Part shown: positions 30,282 through 39,711 of the stretch, piece after piece
Numbering within the stretch: the first letter of the stretch is position 1
Layout: each line of letters begins with the position of its first letter
Assembly: GCF_902500215.1 (NCBI RefSeq)
Contig: NZ_CABVOU010000039.1
Coordinates: 248,001-312,000, forward strand
Length of the DNA stretch: 64,000 nucleotides
Origin: Halomonas lysinitropha
GTDB lineage: Bacteria; Pseudomonadota; Gammaproteobacteria; Pseudomonadales; Halomonadaceae
Direction of reading: 5' to 3'
Made by a program: the position numbers and the translations under genes
Notes under the pieces: model-generated
Database searches by the model: none
Told to the model about the DNA's origin: nothing
Seen by the model: only the letters and a program-made list of their open reading frames with translations

Positions 30282-30677
30282 ATGGATCCAGTCGAGTCAG
30301 GGAAGTTGGCGTTACGCGCCTATAAGGAAGGATACATTGTCGTCTTCGATCAGAAGGATGGAATGGAAGTTAAGACGGACGATGACTTCGCCGAGGCACC
30401 GGAAGCATACGAATATTGTAGAGAGGAGCTCTTCAACCACTATGCCGACGAGCCACTCGACGATGATCCCGAAGGGAGAAGCCTGCGCCAAATAGAAGAG
30501 CCTGCAGATCTCCTGGAGGGTTTTCAGGAGTTCAGCATCGAATACATGTTTTTCAGATTGAGCGAGAAGTTTGATTCGGCAAGCCTAGAAGAGGTTCTCG
30601 CAGCCTGTAAGGCTCGATGCTTTTTTCCTCCGTGGTATGTCTTCAAGCAGGGCAAGAGGATTTACTCCTTCGGATGA
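30282..30677 (+). CDS. Acidic moron protein of unknown function
   Basis: 131 residues, strongly acidic (DGMEVKTDDDFAEAPEAYEYCREELF, ADEPLDDDPEGRS), ending YVFKQGKRIYSFG. It has its own promoter, an AGGA ribosome site and a terminator, and lower GC than its neighbours: the hallmarks of an independently expressed lysogenic-conversion gene. Acidity suggests a DNA-mimic or antitoxin-like binder, but nothing specific is recognised. Confidence 0.7.
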   Translation: MDPVESGKLALRAYKEGYIVVFDQKDGMEVKTDDDFAEAPEAYEYCREELFNHYADEPLDDDPEGRSLRQIEEPADLLEGFQEFSIEYMFFRLSEKFDSASLEEVLAACKARCFFPPWYVFKQGKRIYSFG

Positions 30678-30694
30678 TCCGTAACCACCATATC

Positions 30695-30719
30695 AGCCCA
30701 GCTAAGTGCTGGGCTTTTT
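30695..30719 (+). terminator. Moron terminator
   Basis: AGCCCAGC pairs with GCTGGGCT across TAAGT, followed by TTTTT. It insulates HNH and terminase genes from moron transcription. Confidence 0.85.
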
Positions 30720-30735
30720 CGTATGAGAGAAGTCG

Positions 30736-31110
30736 ATGCCTGGCAAACCACCGCGACCCTGCCGTGCGCCAATGTGCAGCGGCAAGACCACTGAACGCCA
30801 GGGCTACTGCGAGGAGCATGTGCACCTGGCTACCGGATGGCAGCGGACCCAGCAGGGCAAGAACTCGACCGAGCGTGGCTATGGCGGGCACTGGAGAAAG
30901 TTGCGGCGAGTGGTGATGCAAAGGGATGGCGGGCTGTGTCAGCCATGCCGGCAGGCAGGACGTATCACCTCGGCCAGCGCCGTCGACCACATCGTCCCCA
31001 AGGGCGAGGGCGGCACGGACAGCCACGATAACCTTCAGGCCATCTGCTCCCCCTGCCACAAGGCTAAGACTCAGCAGGAGGCCACCCGGGCCCGCCAGGG
31101 CGACACCTGA
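30736..31110 (+). CDS. HNH endonuclease (packaging-associated)
   Basis: 124 residues. CRAPMC and GYCEEH form a zinc knuckle at the N-terminus. The HNH motif follows: VMQRDGGLCQPCRQAG, ASAVDHIVPKGEGGTDSHDNLQAICSPCHKAK, with two CxxC pairs. HNH proteins beside HK97-type terminases are needed for cos cleavage in several phages. Confidence 0.9.
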   Translation: MPGKPPRPCRAPMCSGKTTERQGYCEEHVHLATGWQRTQQGKNSTERGYGGHWRKLRRVVMQRDGGLCQPCRQAGRITSASAVDHIVPKGEGGTDSHDNLQAICSPCHKAKTQQEATRARQGDT

Positions 31111-31237
31111 GGGGAGGGGGGAGTGCAATCCCTACAGCCTTTCAGGGGGTCGACCGCAAGCCTTCGGCAGTTTCTTACACCCGCGAAATTGAAAAATCAG
31201 GTCGGCGGGAATCGCTCGCAATCGGGAAGGTTCGCAG
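31111..31237 (+). other. Non-coding gap before TerS, candidate cos region
   Basis: 127 bp without a gene between HNH and the small terminase, where cos sites of HK97-like phages usually lie. It contains a G-rich run and several short direct repeats, but no overhang can be assigned from sequence alone. Confidence 0.3.
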
Positions 31238-31708
31238 ATGACAAGAGGTCGCAAACCAAAGCCCAGCCACCTGAAGGCGGTGCAGGGAAATGCCGGCAAG
31301 CGGGCGGTCAATCATGACGAGCCCCAGGGGGACGAGATCACCGAGGTACCGCTGCCGCCGGAGTGGCTGTCGCCGATCGGCATCGAGCTGTGGGAGAAGA
31401 TCGCTCCCTGGCTGGTCAGCAGCAAGATCCTGACGATGTCGGATCTCGCCAACCTCGAGGCCTACTGTGCCGCCTACTCTCGCTGGCGCCTCGCCGAGCA
31501 GGACATCGCCAAGAACGGCATCGTCGTACCTGGCATGAACTCCGACGTGAAGAACCCGGCATGCACCGAGGCCAATGCTGCGCTCAAGCAGATGGCGATG
31601 TTCGGCAGTGCCCTGGGTCTGGATCCTTCCAGCCGCGCGCGGCTGGCCGTGCCCGGCGCCAAGGATGCCAACAATCCCTTCAAAGACCTGGTAGGCAAAA
31701 AGCGATGA
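31238..31708 (+). CDS. Terminase small subunit, P27 family
   Basis: 156 residues: MTRGRKPKPSHLKAVQGNAGKR and PPEWLSPIGIELWEKIAPWL are typical of P27-type TerS, with EANAALKQMAMFGSALGLDPSSRARL at the C-terminus. It recognises the packaging site and recruits TerL. Confidence 0.92.
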   Translation: MTRGRKPKPSHLKAVQGNAGKRAVNHDEPQGDEITEVPLPPEWLSPIGIELWEKIAPWLVSSKILTMSDLANLEAYCAAYSRWRLAEQDIAKNGIVVPGMNSDVKNPACTEANAALKQMAMFGSALGLDPSSRARLAVPGAKDANNPFKDLVGKKR

Positions 31709-31714
31709 CACTCA

Positions 31715-33430
31715 ATGGCCAGCTATCCCAACGTCAACGTCGCGAACAAGTACGCTCGGGACGTTGCAGCTGGCCGCATCGCGGCGTGCAAGGAGGTCCA
31801 GCAGGCCTGCCGGCGCCATCTGGAGGACGCCAAGGCAGCGAAGTCTCGGTCGTATCCGTACCGCTTCGATCGCGAGGCCGCTGAACGGGCCTGCGTCTTC
31901 ATCCAGCTACTGCCCCATACGAAGGGGCGTTGGGCGCGAGAGAAGCGGCTGATCACGCTCGAGCCGTGGCAGCTGTTCATCGTCTGCGCGATCTTCGGCT
32001 GGCTGAAGAAGCGCACCGGCATGCGCCGTTTCACCGAGGCCTACATCGAGGTCGAGCGCAAGAACGGCAAGTCGGTACTGGCCGCCGCCATTGCCAACTA
32101 CATGCTCGCCGCCGATGGCGAGTACGGCGCCGAGGTCTACTGCGGGGCAACCACCGAGAAGCAGGCCTGGGAAGTGTTCCGGCCCGCTCGGCTGATGCTG
32201 ATGAAGTCGCCGGCGCTGGTCAGCGCCGCAGGCATCGAGATCATGGCCAAGAACGTCTCGATCCCGGAGGACGGCTCGCGCCTCGAGCCGCTGATCGGCG
32301 ACCCGGGTGACGGCTCGTCGCCCAGCTGCGCCCTGGTCGACGAGTTCCACGAGCACCAGTCGCCGAGCCTCTACGACACCATGGCGACCGGCATGGGCTC
32401 CCGTGACCAGCCGTTGATGTTCATCATCACCACGGCCGGCTTCAACCTGGCGGGCCCCTGCTACGACAAGCGCCGCCAGGTGCAGCAGATGCTCGACGGC
32501 GCGCTGCCCAACGAAGAGCTGTTCGGCATCATCTACACCATCGACCAGGGCGACAGCTGGCAGGATCCGGCGGTACTGCGCAAGGCCAACCCCAACTTCG
32601 GCATCTCGGTCTCCGAGGAATTCCTGCTCAAGGCCCAGCGCGATGCCATTCGCTACCCCAGTCGACAGAACAGCTTTCTCACCAAGCACCTGAACGTCTG
32701 GGTCAGCGCCCGCAGCGCTTGGCTGAACATGGCCGAGTGGCACGCCATCGGCGATCCCTCGCTGAAGATCGAGGACTTCATCGGCCAGCCCTGCTGGATG
32801 GGCGTCGACCTGGCCAGCAAGACCGACATCGCCGCCATCGCGCTGCTGTTCCGCGACGAGGTCGAGGACAAGAACGGCCGGCTCAAGACACGCTGGACCG
32901 CCTTCGTGCGCAGCTATCTGCCAGAGGGCGCCGTCGAGAGGGCGAGTCACAACCGCGCCGCCTATGAGAGCTGGGTCAACAGCGGACACCTGATCACCAC
33001 GGATGGGGAAGAGCTCGACTTCGAGGTGATCCGCGAGGACATCAAGGACCTCGCCAGCCTGTTCGAGATCCAGGAGATCGCCTACGACCCCTGGCGCGCC
33101 ACCCAGCTGGCACATCAGCTGATGAGTGACGGTGCCGAGATCATCGAGTACCGCAACACCGTGCAGAACATGTCGCCGGCCATGCGCGAGATGGAGGCCG
33201 CCATCACCGGTGGCCGCTGGCGCCACCCCTGCGATCCCGTGTTGACCTGGATGGCCAGCAACGTCATCGCCAAGGCCGACGCCAAGGACAACATCTACCC
33301 GCGCAAGGAAAAGCCCGAGAACAAGATCGACGGCATCATCGCCATCCTCATGGCGTTGGGCCGCGCCATTACCGCCGAAGGCCAAGCGCCGGACGAATCC
33401 ATCTACGACACCACGGACGTGACATGCTGA
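31715..33430 (+). CDS. Terminase large subunit
   Basis: 571 residues. ATPase: EVERKNGKSVLAAAIANYM (Walker A-like, near residue 113) and SPSCALVDEFHEHQ (Walker B). Nuclease: WMGVDLASKTDIAAIALLF, then a C-terminal GGRWRHPCDPVLTWMASNV segment usual in HK97-type TerL. It packages DNA through the portal and cuts it. Its start lies 7 bp after the TerS stop. Confidence 0.96.
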   Translation: MASYPNVNVANKYARDVAAGRIAACKEVQQACRRHLEDAKAAKSRSYPYRFDREAAERACVFIQLLPHTKGRWAREKRLITLEPWQLFIVCAIFGWLKKRTGMRRFTEAYIEVERKNGKSVLAAAIANYMLAADGEYGAEVYCGATTEKQAWEVFRPARLMLMKSPALVSAAGIEIMAKNVSIPEDGSRLEPLIGDPGDGSSPSCALVDEFHEHQSPSLYDTMATGMGSRDQPLMFIITTAGFNLAGPCYDKRRQVQQMLDGALPNEELFGIIYTIDQGDSWQDPAVLRKANPNFGISVSEEFLLKAQRDAIRYPSRQNSFLTKHLNVWVSARSAWLNMAEWHAIGDPSLKIEDFIGQPCWMGVDLASKTDIAAIALLFRDEVEDKNGRLKTRWTAFVRSYLPEGAVERASHNRAAYESWVNSGHLITTDGEELDFEVIREDIKDLASLFEIQEIAYDPWRATQLAHQLMSDGAEIIEYRNTVQNMSPAMREMEAAITGGRWRHPCDPVLTWMASNVIAKADAKDNIYPRKEKPENKIDGIIAILMALGRAITAEGQAPDESIYDTTDVTC

Positions 33431-33609
33431 TTCCCCTCGTCACCTTTCTCGTCGGCCTGATCGGCGCCGCCCTGGTCGCCTTCGGCGCCTGGCTGCTGGC
33501 GCCTGCCGCCGGCTACATCGTGGCCGGCGTGCTGTGCCTGGCCTGGTCGTGGCTGGCCGCCCGGGCCAGTGCACGGCAGGCCCCGCCATCCGATGAGGGT
33601 GACCGCTGA
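33424..33609 (+). CDS. Small membrane protein between TerL and portal
   Basis: 61 residues with two hydrophobic helices (residues 3-27 and 30-47) and a charged tail. It overlaps TerL by 7 bp and the portal start by one. Similar small membrane proteins sit here in other HK97-type phages; function unknown. Confidence 0.6.
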   Translation: MLIPLVTFLVGLIGAALVAFGAWLLAPAAGYIVAGVLCLAWSWLAARASARQAPPSDEGDR

Positions 33610-34871
33610 TGTTCTGGCCCAACATGTTCACCAGTGCCGCCAGCGGCCAGCAGCGAAAGAGCGTCGACTGGACCGGTTGGGTCAGCTCGGTGGCCGGCCG
33701 CCAGAGCTCGGCCGGCACCATGGTCAACACCGAGACCGCGTTGGCCGTCGGTGCCCTGCGCGCCTGTGTGACCCTGCTCGCCGAGTCCGTCGCCCAGCTG
33801 CCCTGCGAGCTCTACCGCCGCGACGATAACGGCGGGCGAGCTCGAGCCGTGGATCATCCGCTGTACGACCTGATTCACAGCCAGCCCAACCGCAAGGACA
33901 CCAGCTTCGAATACTACGAGCAGGGCATGGGCGCGCTGACGCTGGAAGGCAACGAGTTCTCGTTGATCGACCGCGACGGTGCTGGCTATCCGCGCGAGCT
34001 GATCCCCGTGCATCCCAAGAAGGTGCGGGTGCTCAAGGGGCCGGACGGCATGCCCTACTACCAGCTGCTCGAGCACGCCGACGAGATCGTGCCGATGCGC
34101 ATGATGCACCACGTAAAGGCGTTCTCCATCGACGGTTTCGTCGGCCTCTCACCGATCGCCACCAACGCCGACGCCATCGGCCTGGCACTGGCCACCGAAC
34201 AGCACGCGGCCGCCGTCTTCCAGCGCGGCACCACCATGTCCGGGGTGATCCAGCGGCCGCAGGCGGCGACGCCGATCCAGGACCAAGCCAAGGTCGATCG
34301 CCTGTTGGAGAAATTCGCCGAGCGTCACTCCGGCCTTCGCAACATGTTCAGCGTGGCCCTGTTGCAGGAGGGCATGGAGTACAAGCAGCTGGCGATGGAC
34401 AACGAGAAGGCCCAGTTGCTCGAGTCGCGCAACTTCGGCGTCATCGAGGTGTGCCGGCTCTACAAGGTACCGCCGCACATGATCCAGCAGCTCGACAAGG
34501 CCACCTTCAACAACATCGAGCACCAGGGCCTGCAGTACGTCATCTACACCCTGCTGCCGTGGATCAAGCGCAAGGAGGCCGCCATGATGCGCGACCTCCT
34601 GCTGCCCGAGGAGCGCAAGAACCTCTACATCGAATTCAATGTCGGCGGCCTGCTGCGCGGCGACCAGAAGAGCCGCTATGAGGCCTACGCCCTGGGCCGC
34701 CAGTGGGGCTGGCTGTCGGTCAACGACATCCGTCGGCTGGAGAACATGCCGCCCATCGCCGGCGGCGAAAAGTACCTCACGCCGATGAACATGACCGACT
34801 CCCAGCGCCCCGGCGAAAGCCTGCACGCGACTCCCGATCAGCTCCAGGCCATCCAGGAGATCCTTCAATGA
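33609..34871 (+). CDS. Portal protein, HK97 family
   Basis: 420 residues: ALAVGALRACVTLLAESVAQLPCELYRR, HPLYDLIHSQPN, NEFSLIDRDGAGYPRELIPVHP, GLSPIATNADAIGLALA and VCRLYKVPPHMIQQLDKATFNNIEH are classical HK97 portal segments. A dodecamer at one capsid vertex forms the DNA channel. TGATG overlap with the gene before, ATGA overlap with the protease gene after. Confidence 0.96.
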   Translation: MFWPNMFTSAASGQQRKSVDWTGWVSSVAGRQSSAGTMVNTETALAVGALRACVTLLAESVAQLPCELYRRDDNGGRARAVDHPLYDLIHSQPNRKDTSFEYYEQGMGALTLEGNEFSLIDRDGAGYPRELIPVHPKKVRVLKGPDGMPYYQLLEHADEIVPMRMMHHVKAFSIDGFVGLSPIATNADAIGLALATEQHAAAVFQRGTTMSGVIQRPQAATPIQDQAKVDRLLEKFAERHSGLRNMFSVALLQEGMEYKQLAMDNEKAQLLESRNFGVIEVCRLYKVPPHMIQQLDKATFNNIEHQGLQYVIYTLLPWIKRKEAAMMRDLLLPEERKNLYIEFNVGGLLRGDQKSRYEAYALGRQWGWLSVNDIRRLENMPPIAGGEKYLTPMNMTDSQRPGESLHATPDQLQAIQEILQ

Positions 34872-35806
34872 GCCACGCCATGATCAACTACCCGCATATC
34901 GCCTCGATGGTGTTCAACACCCCGCTGTATGCGACGCCGACCCTGGTGCAGGCCGTGCGCTCCGTGCTCGAGCCACGCCTGCTGGGCCGCACTCACGACC
35001 TGCCGCAGAGCCTCGGCCTGGGCGGTGATGAAGAGCGCGAGATGCAACGCCTGCAGGTGGTGGGGCGGCTCGCCATCATCTCGGTGCATGGCGTGCTGGT
35101 CGCCCGCCGGGGGCAGATCAACGACGCCTGCGAGGAGATCCTCAGCTACGAGCGCCTGCGTGGGCAGATCACAGCAGCCCTCAACCACGAGATGGTCGAG
35201 GAGATCGTGCTCGACTTCCACACCGGTGGCGGCCAGGCCATGGGCTGCAAGGAACTCGGCGACTTCATTCGAGCCAGCACCGCCATCAAGCCGATCACCG
35301 CCCTGGTCAACTTCGCCGCCTACTCGGCCGGCTACTTCCTGGCCGCGGCCTGTAGCCGGATCATCGCCAGCCCCACCGCAGGCGTCGGCTCCATCGGCGT
35401 GATCATCGAGACCTACGAGATCAGCCGCATGGAAGAGGAGATGGGCATCACCTTCAACACCTTCTTCCGCGGCGATCACAAGAACAACCTCTCGCCCCAC
35501 GAGCCGATCACCGACCAGGCCATCCAGGAGATCAACATCAAGCTCGACGACGCCTATGCCACCTTCACCGAATCCGTGGCCAGTTACCGCGGGCTCTCGG
35601 TCAACGACGTGATGGCCACCGAGGCCCGGCTATACACCGCCAAAGATGCCCTGGCCGCCAGGCTGATCGACGACATCGCCCCGGCGCAGGACGCCCTCGA
35701 CGCCATCGCCCAGGCCTATACCAGCCAGAGCCCGCCATCGGGCCCCCGAAACAGCCGGCGCATTCAGGCCCAGGCCCGAGCGCTGGACACCAGCTGTCGG
35801 CTCTAG
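34868..35806 (+). CDS. Prohead protease, S49 (SppA-like) family
   Basis: 312 residues from the ATG at 34868. The S49 core shows LAIISVHGVLV, EEIVLDFHTGGG, FAAYSAGYFLAAACSRIIASP with the catalytic serine, and GVGSIGVIIETYE. In HK97-type phages with S49 proteases it matures the head. The C-terminal 40 residues are disordered and may be a self-cleaved or scaffold part. Confidence 0.9.
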   Translation: MSHAMINYPHIASMVFNTPLYATPTLVQAVRSVLEPRLLGRTHDLPQSLGLGGDEEREMQRLQVVGRLAIISVHGVLVARRGQINDACEEILSYERLRGQITAALNHEMVEEIVLDFHTGGGQAMGCKELGDFIRASTAIKPITALVNFAAYSAGYFLAAACSRIIASPTAGVGSIGVIIETYEISRMEEEMGITFNTFFRGDHKNNLSPHEPITDQAIQEINIKLDDAYATFTESVASYRGLSVNDVMATEARLYTAKDALAARLIDDIAPAQDALDAIAQAYTSQSPPSGPRNSRRIQAQARALDTSCRL

Positions 35807-35876
35807 CCACGCGGCGGAGCGACACCCCAGGCGGCCACGGCCGCCTTTTTCGTGCCCAACCGAAAGAGGTTCTACC

Positions 35877-37178
35877 ATGAAGTCCATCGAAGAACTCCGC
35901 CGCCAGCGCGCCGAGGTGAATGCCCAGGTGCAGGAACTGGCGCAACTGGAGACCGAGAACGGCGAGCTCACCGCCGAGCAGCTCGAGCAGTTCGAGCAGC
36001 TCGCCGGCCAGTTCGACAAGATCACCGAGCAGCTGACCCGTGCCGAGAACGTGGAGCGCATGAACGCCACCGCCTCCACCCCGGTCGAGAACTACGGCAA
36101 CCGCTCTCCGGCGGTGCACACCAAGCCCGAGCTCAAGCAATACACCGGGGCCAAGGTCGCGCGCATGGCCATGGCCGTTGCCGCCGGCAAGGGTGACCTG
36201 CAGCTGGCGGCCAAGTTTGCCACCAGCGAGATCGGCGATGCGGATGTCTCCATGGCCATCGAGACCAGTGCCGGCTCCGGCGGCTCGCTGATCCCGCAGA
36301 ACATGCACGATGAGGTCATCGAGCTGCTGCGTCCGCGCACCGTGGTCCGCGGCCTCGGCGCCCAGACCATGCCGCTGCCCAACGGTAACCTCAGCATCCC
36401 GCGCATGGCCTCCGGTGCGACCTCCAGCTATGTCGGTGAGGGCGCCGACGTGCTGGCCTCCGAAGGCAGCACCGACGACGTCGCGCTGCAGGCCAAGACC
36501 ATGATCACCCTGGTGCCGTTCTCCAACCAGCTGATCGGTCGCGCCGGGTTCAACGTCGAGCAGCTGTTCCTCAACGACATGATCGCCTCCATGGCGGTGC
36601 GCGAGGATAAGGCCTTCCTGCGTGACGACGGCACCACCGACACTCCCACCGGCTTCGCCAAGATCTGTGCCGATGAAGGCCGGCTGGTGCCGTGGAACAG
36701 CGCTGATGCAAGCGACATGGCGGCCATCGACGCCTATCTCGATACCCTGATTCTGACCCTGATGGAGAGCGACAGCCTGCTGCTCCAGCCGGGTTGGGCG
36801 CTCTCGCCGCGCACCTACATGAAGCTGTTCGGCCTGCGCGACGGCAACGGCAACAAGGTGTATCCGGAGATGGCCCAGGGCGAGCTCAAGGGCTGGCCGA
36901 TCAAGCACACCACCACCATCCCCACCAACCTCGACACCTCGGGCGATCTCGACAACGACGAGACCGAGATCTTCTTCGCCGACTGGAACGACGTGGTCAT
37001 CGGTGAGAGCGACATGATGACCATCGACTTCAGCCGCGAGGCCACCTACAAGGACGCCAGCGACAACCTGGTCAGCGCCTTTTCGCGCAACCAGTCGCTG
37101 CTGCGTGTCGTGAAGGAGCACGACGTGGCCTTCCGCCATCCCGAAGGCCTGGTGCTGGGTACCGAGGTGCCCTGGTAA
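35877..37178 (+). CDS. Major capsid protein, HK97 gp5 family
   Basis: 433 residues with a GAAAGAGG ribosome site. Residues 1-65 are a coiled-coil delta domain (KSIEELRRQRAEVNAQVQEL), probably acting as internal scaffold and removed by the protease. The HK97 fold follows: SGGSLIPQNMHDEVIELLRPRTVVRGLGA, PFSNQLI and YKDASDNLVSAFSRNQSLLRVVKEHDVAFRHP. It forms the icosahedral shell. Confidence 0.95.
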   Translation: MKSIEELRRQRAEVNAQVQELAQLETENGELTAEQLEQFEQLAGQFDKITEQLTRAENVERMNATASTPVENYGNRSPAVHTKPELKQYTGAKVARMAMAVAAGKGDLQLAAKFATSEIGDADVSMAIETSAGSGGSLIPQNMHDEVIELLRPRTVVRGLGAQTMPLPNGNLSIPRMASGATSSYVGEGADVLASEGSTDDVALQAKTMITLVPFSNQLIGRAGFNVEQLFLNDMIASMAVREDKAFLRDDGTTDTPTGFAKICADEGRLVPWNSADASDMAAIDAYLDTLILTLMESDSLLLQPGWALSPRTYMKLFGLRDGNGNKVYPEMAQGELKGWPIKHTTTIPTNLDTSGDLDNDETEIFFADWNDVVIGESDMMTIDFSREATYKDASDNLVSAFSRNQSLLRVVKEHDVAFRHPEGLVLGTEVPW

Positions 37179-37278
37179 GCCACCCACCCGGCGCGCCTCC
37201 GGCGACGCCACCTTGATGCCGGCCGCCTGAGTGCGGCCGGTATCGTATCCGGATCCCATTCCCGAAAGGAGCCAGACC

Positions 37279-37503
37279 ATGGCCACCGCCAAGAAAACCA
37301 AGCGCGAGCTCGTCTCGATGACCTTCCGCAAGCCCTGGGGCCGCTACACCAAGGGCGACCGCGCCGGCTTCGAGCCCGACCGCGCCAAGCAGCTCGAGGA
37401 GCGCAAGCTCGCGGTGCGCAGCGCCCAGGCCAAGGACGTCGAGCAATCGGCCGAGACCAAGCAGGCCAGCACTAAGGGCACCGAAGGCGCCGACAAGACC
37501 TGA
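37279..37503 (+). CDS. Small head-region protein
   Basis: 74 residues, ATG at 37279 with AAAGGAG. LVSMTFRKPWGRYTKGDRAGFEPDRAKQLEERK resembles the small DUF7210-like domain also seen at 40554, followed by a low-complexity tail. It lies after the capsid gene; role unknown. Confidence 0.65.
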   Translation: MATAKKTKRELVSMTFRKPWGRYTKGDRAGFEPDRAKQLEERKLAVRSAQAKDVEQSAETKQASTKGTEGADKT

Positions 37504-37554
37504 CCCCGTTGCCGCCCACCCGGGCGGCAACCCGAACACTGACCGAGCGCGCCT

Positions 37555-38115
37555 ATGATCACACTCGCCGAGGCCAAGCTGCACCTGCGCCTGATCACTG
37601 ACCTCACCGACGCGGACAGCTACACCGCCGAGGATGCTCACATCCAGGGGCTGATCAGCGCCGCCTATCGCCATGCGGAAGCGGTGACCCGCACCACGCT
37701 GGAGAGGCGCTCCAAGACGCTGGTGCTGGATGGCTTCCCGGCCGGCAGCCAGGCGATCGAACTGCCCTGGACGCCCGTCGAGGCCGTCGAGTCACTTGAG
37801 TATGTCGATCCGGATGGCATCGAGCAGTCACTGGCTGCCGAGACCCTGCGCCTCGATACCCGGCCGATCTATCCCCGGCTGGCGCCGCAGTGGGGCAGCC
37901 TGTGGCCCGCCACCACGGACGAACCCGAGTGCGTGTCGATCACCGCTACCGCTGGCGCTGCAGAACTGCCGGCGGACATCCGGGCCGCGCTGCTGTTGCT
38001 CGTGGGTCACTTCTACGAGAACCGCGAGGCGGTCGTCATCGGCACTATCAGCAGCGCGATTCCCTTTAGCGTCGAGACGCTGCTGGCGCCCTACGTTATC
38101 CACTCGGTGGGCTGA
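37555..38115 (+). CDS. Head-tail connector, HK97 gp6-like
   Basis: 186 residues: ITLAEAKLHLRLITDLTDADS and IQGLISAAYRHAEAVTRTTL, with PADIRAALLLLVGHFYENREAV near the C-terminus, are typical of the gp6/gp15 adaptor that forms a ring below the portal. Gene order supports this. Confidence 0.88.
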   Translation: MITLAEAKLHLRLITDLTDADSYTAEDAHIQGLISAAYRHAEAVTRTTLERRSKTLVLDGFPAGSQAIELPWTPVEAVESLEYVDPDGIEQSLAAETLRLDTRPIYPRLAPQWGSLWPATTDEPECVSITATAGAAELPADIRAALLLLVGHFYENREAVVIGTISSAIPFSVETLLAPYVIHSVG

Positions 38116-38118
38116 GCC

Positions 38119-38667
38119 ATGCGCATTGGTCGTCTCAACCATCTGGTTAGGATCCTCGCTGCCCGCCATGGCCACCCGCCCAGCTGGCCCGTGGCTGGCC
38201 AGGCGTGGGCCGAGTTTGTCGAGCCGAAGAGTGCCGGGCGTACCGAGCAAGTCGGCATCCGCGCGCCGGGCAGCACCCTGGTACGCATGCGCCCGCGTGC
38301 CGGCCTGCAAGTGGGCCAGCTGATCGAGCGGGGCGACGGCGCGCTGTTCATCATCGAGGCCATCGACCCGGCCCGCACGGTGGTGGAGATCGCCGCGCGT
38401 CGCCTGCAAGGCGTGGCGGCCAGTTATGTGCCGTTCGCCACCGGCATCGGCTACGCCATCGAGGCCTTCCTGCTGCGCGAGAATGTCTTCACCGGCCAGG
38501 CCAACGAGCCGCGCCACCTGGTGGAGGTGATCCAGCCGCAGCTGACCTGGCCCTGGGCGGAGCCCGGCGACCTGATCCAGATCGCTGGCCTCAGCCTCGA
38601 GGTGGTCGGCCAGGTCGAGGGCACCGACGACGGCATCACCGTGCAGCTGTTCACCATTCCGGGCTGA
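38119..38667 (+). CDS. Head closure (head-tail adaptor) protein
   Basis: 182 residues beginning MRIGRLNHLVRI. The N-terminal 95 residues (WAEFVEPKSAGRTE, ALFIIEAIDPARTVVEIAARR) match phage head-closure proteins. The C-terminal half (RHLVEVIQPQLTWPWAEPGDLIQIAG) looks like a second small beta domain, longer than usual for the family. It probably seals the connector. Confidence 0.7.
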   Translation: MRIGRLNHLVRILAARHGHPPSWPVAGQAWAEFVEPKSAGRTEQVGIRAPGSTLVRMRPRAGLQVGQLIERGDGALFIIEAIDPARTVVEIAARRLQGVAASYVPFATGIGYAIEAFLLRENVFTGQANEPRHLVEVIQPQLTWPWAEPGDLIQIAGLSLEVVGQVEGTDDGITVQLFTIPG

Positions 38668-38683
38668 ACGTAGGAGATAAGCC

Positions 38684-39262
38684 ATGGCCCGCAAGCGCGG
38701 CGCGAACAGCAAGCTGCCCAAGGGCGTGGTGGTCAGCGGGCTCAGCGAGAGCAAGAAGGCCTTCCAGGCGCTGCCGGCCGCCACCCGCCGGGCCATTGCC
38801 GGGGCGGTGAACGAGCAGGCCGGCGAGACCCGCACCGCCCTGGTCGGCCGCATCAGCCAGGATGGCGGCGTCAAGAAGGGTGAGGTCGCCAAGCGCATCT
38901 ATATCAGCAAGGCCAAGGCCAGCGAGAAGCCCTTCGCCGAGCTCAAGCTCAGCCGCCGCCCGGTGCGCTTCAAGCACTGGCAGTACGAGACCCGCCAGAC
39001 CGATGGCACCGGCACCCGGTCCAGCATCTGGATTCGCAAGGGTGGCACCCGCATGCGCGTGTGGGGCTTCGTCAACCCCAAGGGCCGGGGTGTGCCGCTC
39101 ACCCGGTACCGCAAGGGCAACAAGGATCGCGTCCGCCGCGCCGCCGGCTGGGGCCTCAAGAACCACTGGAATCACCAGGTGAATGACCAGCTGCGTAGCG
39201 AGATCGCCACCGGCGTGGATGGCAAGTTCCTCAACCGCTTCAACAAGGAGTGGGCCAAGTGA
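38684..39262 (+). CDS. Minor tail protein Z-like / tail completion protein
   Basis: 192 residues: basic, with GLSESKKAFQALPAATRRAIAGAVNEQ, KKGEVAKRIYISKAKASEKPFAELKLSRRPV and FVNPKGRGVPLTRYRKGN, typical of prophage minor tail protein Z (gpZ). It joins tail to head. GGAGATAA ribosome site upstream of the ATG. Confidence 0.8.
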   Translation: MARKRGANSKLPKGVVVSGLSESKKAFQALPAATRRAIAGAVNEQAGETRTALVGRISQDGGVKKGEVAKRIYISKAKASEKPFAELKLSRRPVRFKHWQYETRQTDGTGTRSSIWIRKGGTRMRVWGFVNPKGRGVPLTRYRKGNKDRVRRAAGWGLKNHWNHQVNDQLRSEIATGVDGKFLNRFNKEWAK

Positions 39263-39705
39263 GTACCCCCAAGAGCACCCAGGTGGTCGCCAAGCTGCTC
39301 GAGCGCCTCGCGGCGATCAGCACCGCCAACGGCTACTTCACCGACCTGGCCCACATCGAGAGCGACGCGCCGCAGGTCGACATCCAGCACGACACCAGTC
39401 TGCCGGTGCTGCACCTGCGCAACCTCGAGAACGCCATCACCAGCGTGGTGGCCGGCGGCGCGCGCAGCGAGCAGCGCACCCTGCAGATCGACGCCTACCT
39501 CAAGGGTGGCGCCGGCGCCCGTCAGCGGCAGGATGCCCTGCTCGATGACCTCTACCGGGCCCTGTACACCGGCGAGAAGATCAAGCTCGACCGCCTCGCG
39601 GTGGAGATCTCCACGGGCGTTGCCGCCCTCGACGATGCCGACCTGGGCAGTCGCATCGTGCCCATCTACTTGCCCGTCACCATCACCTACACCAGCGAGA
39701 GGTAA
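39259..39705 (+). CDS. Tail terminator-like protein (gpU position)
   Basis: 148 residues from a GTG at 39259 overlapping the previous stop. KLLERLAAISTANGYFTDLAHIE and RTLQIDAYLKGGAGARQRQDALLDDLYRAL fit the phage tail terminator/gpU-like fold. Position between Z-like and tail-tube genes agrees. Confidence 0.72.
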   Translation: MSTPKSTQVVAKLLERLAAISTANGYFTDLAHIESDAPQVDIQHDTSLPVLHLRNLENAITSVVAGGARSEQRTLQIDAYLKGGAGARQRQDALLDDLYRALYTGEKIKLDRLAVEISTGVAALDDADLGSRIVPIYLPVTITYTSER

Positions 39706-39711
39706 CACGCC

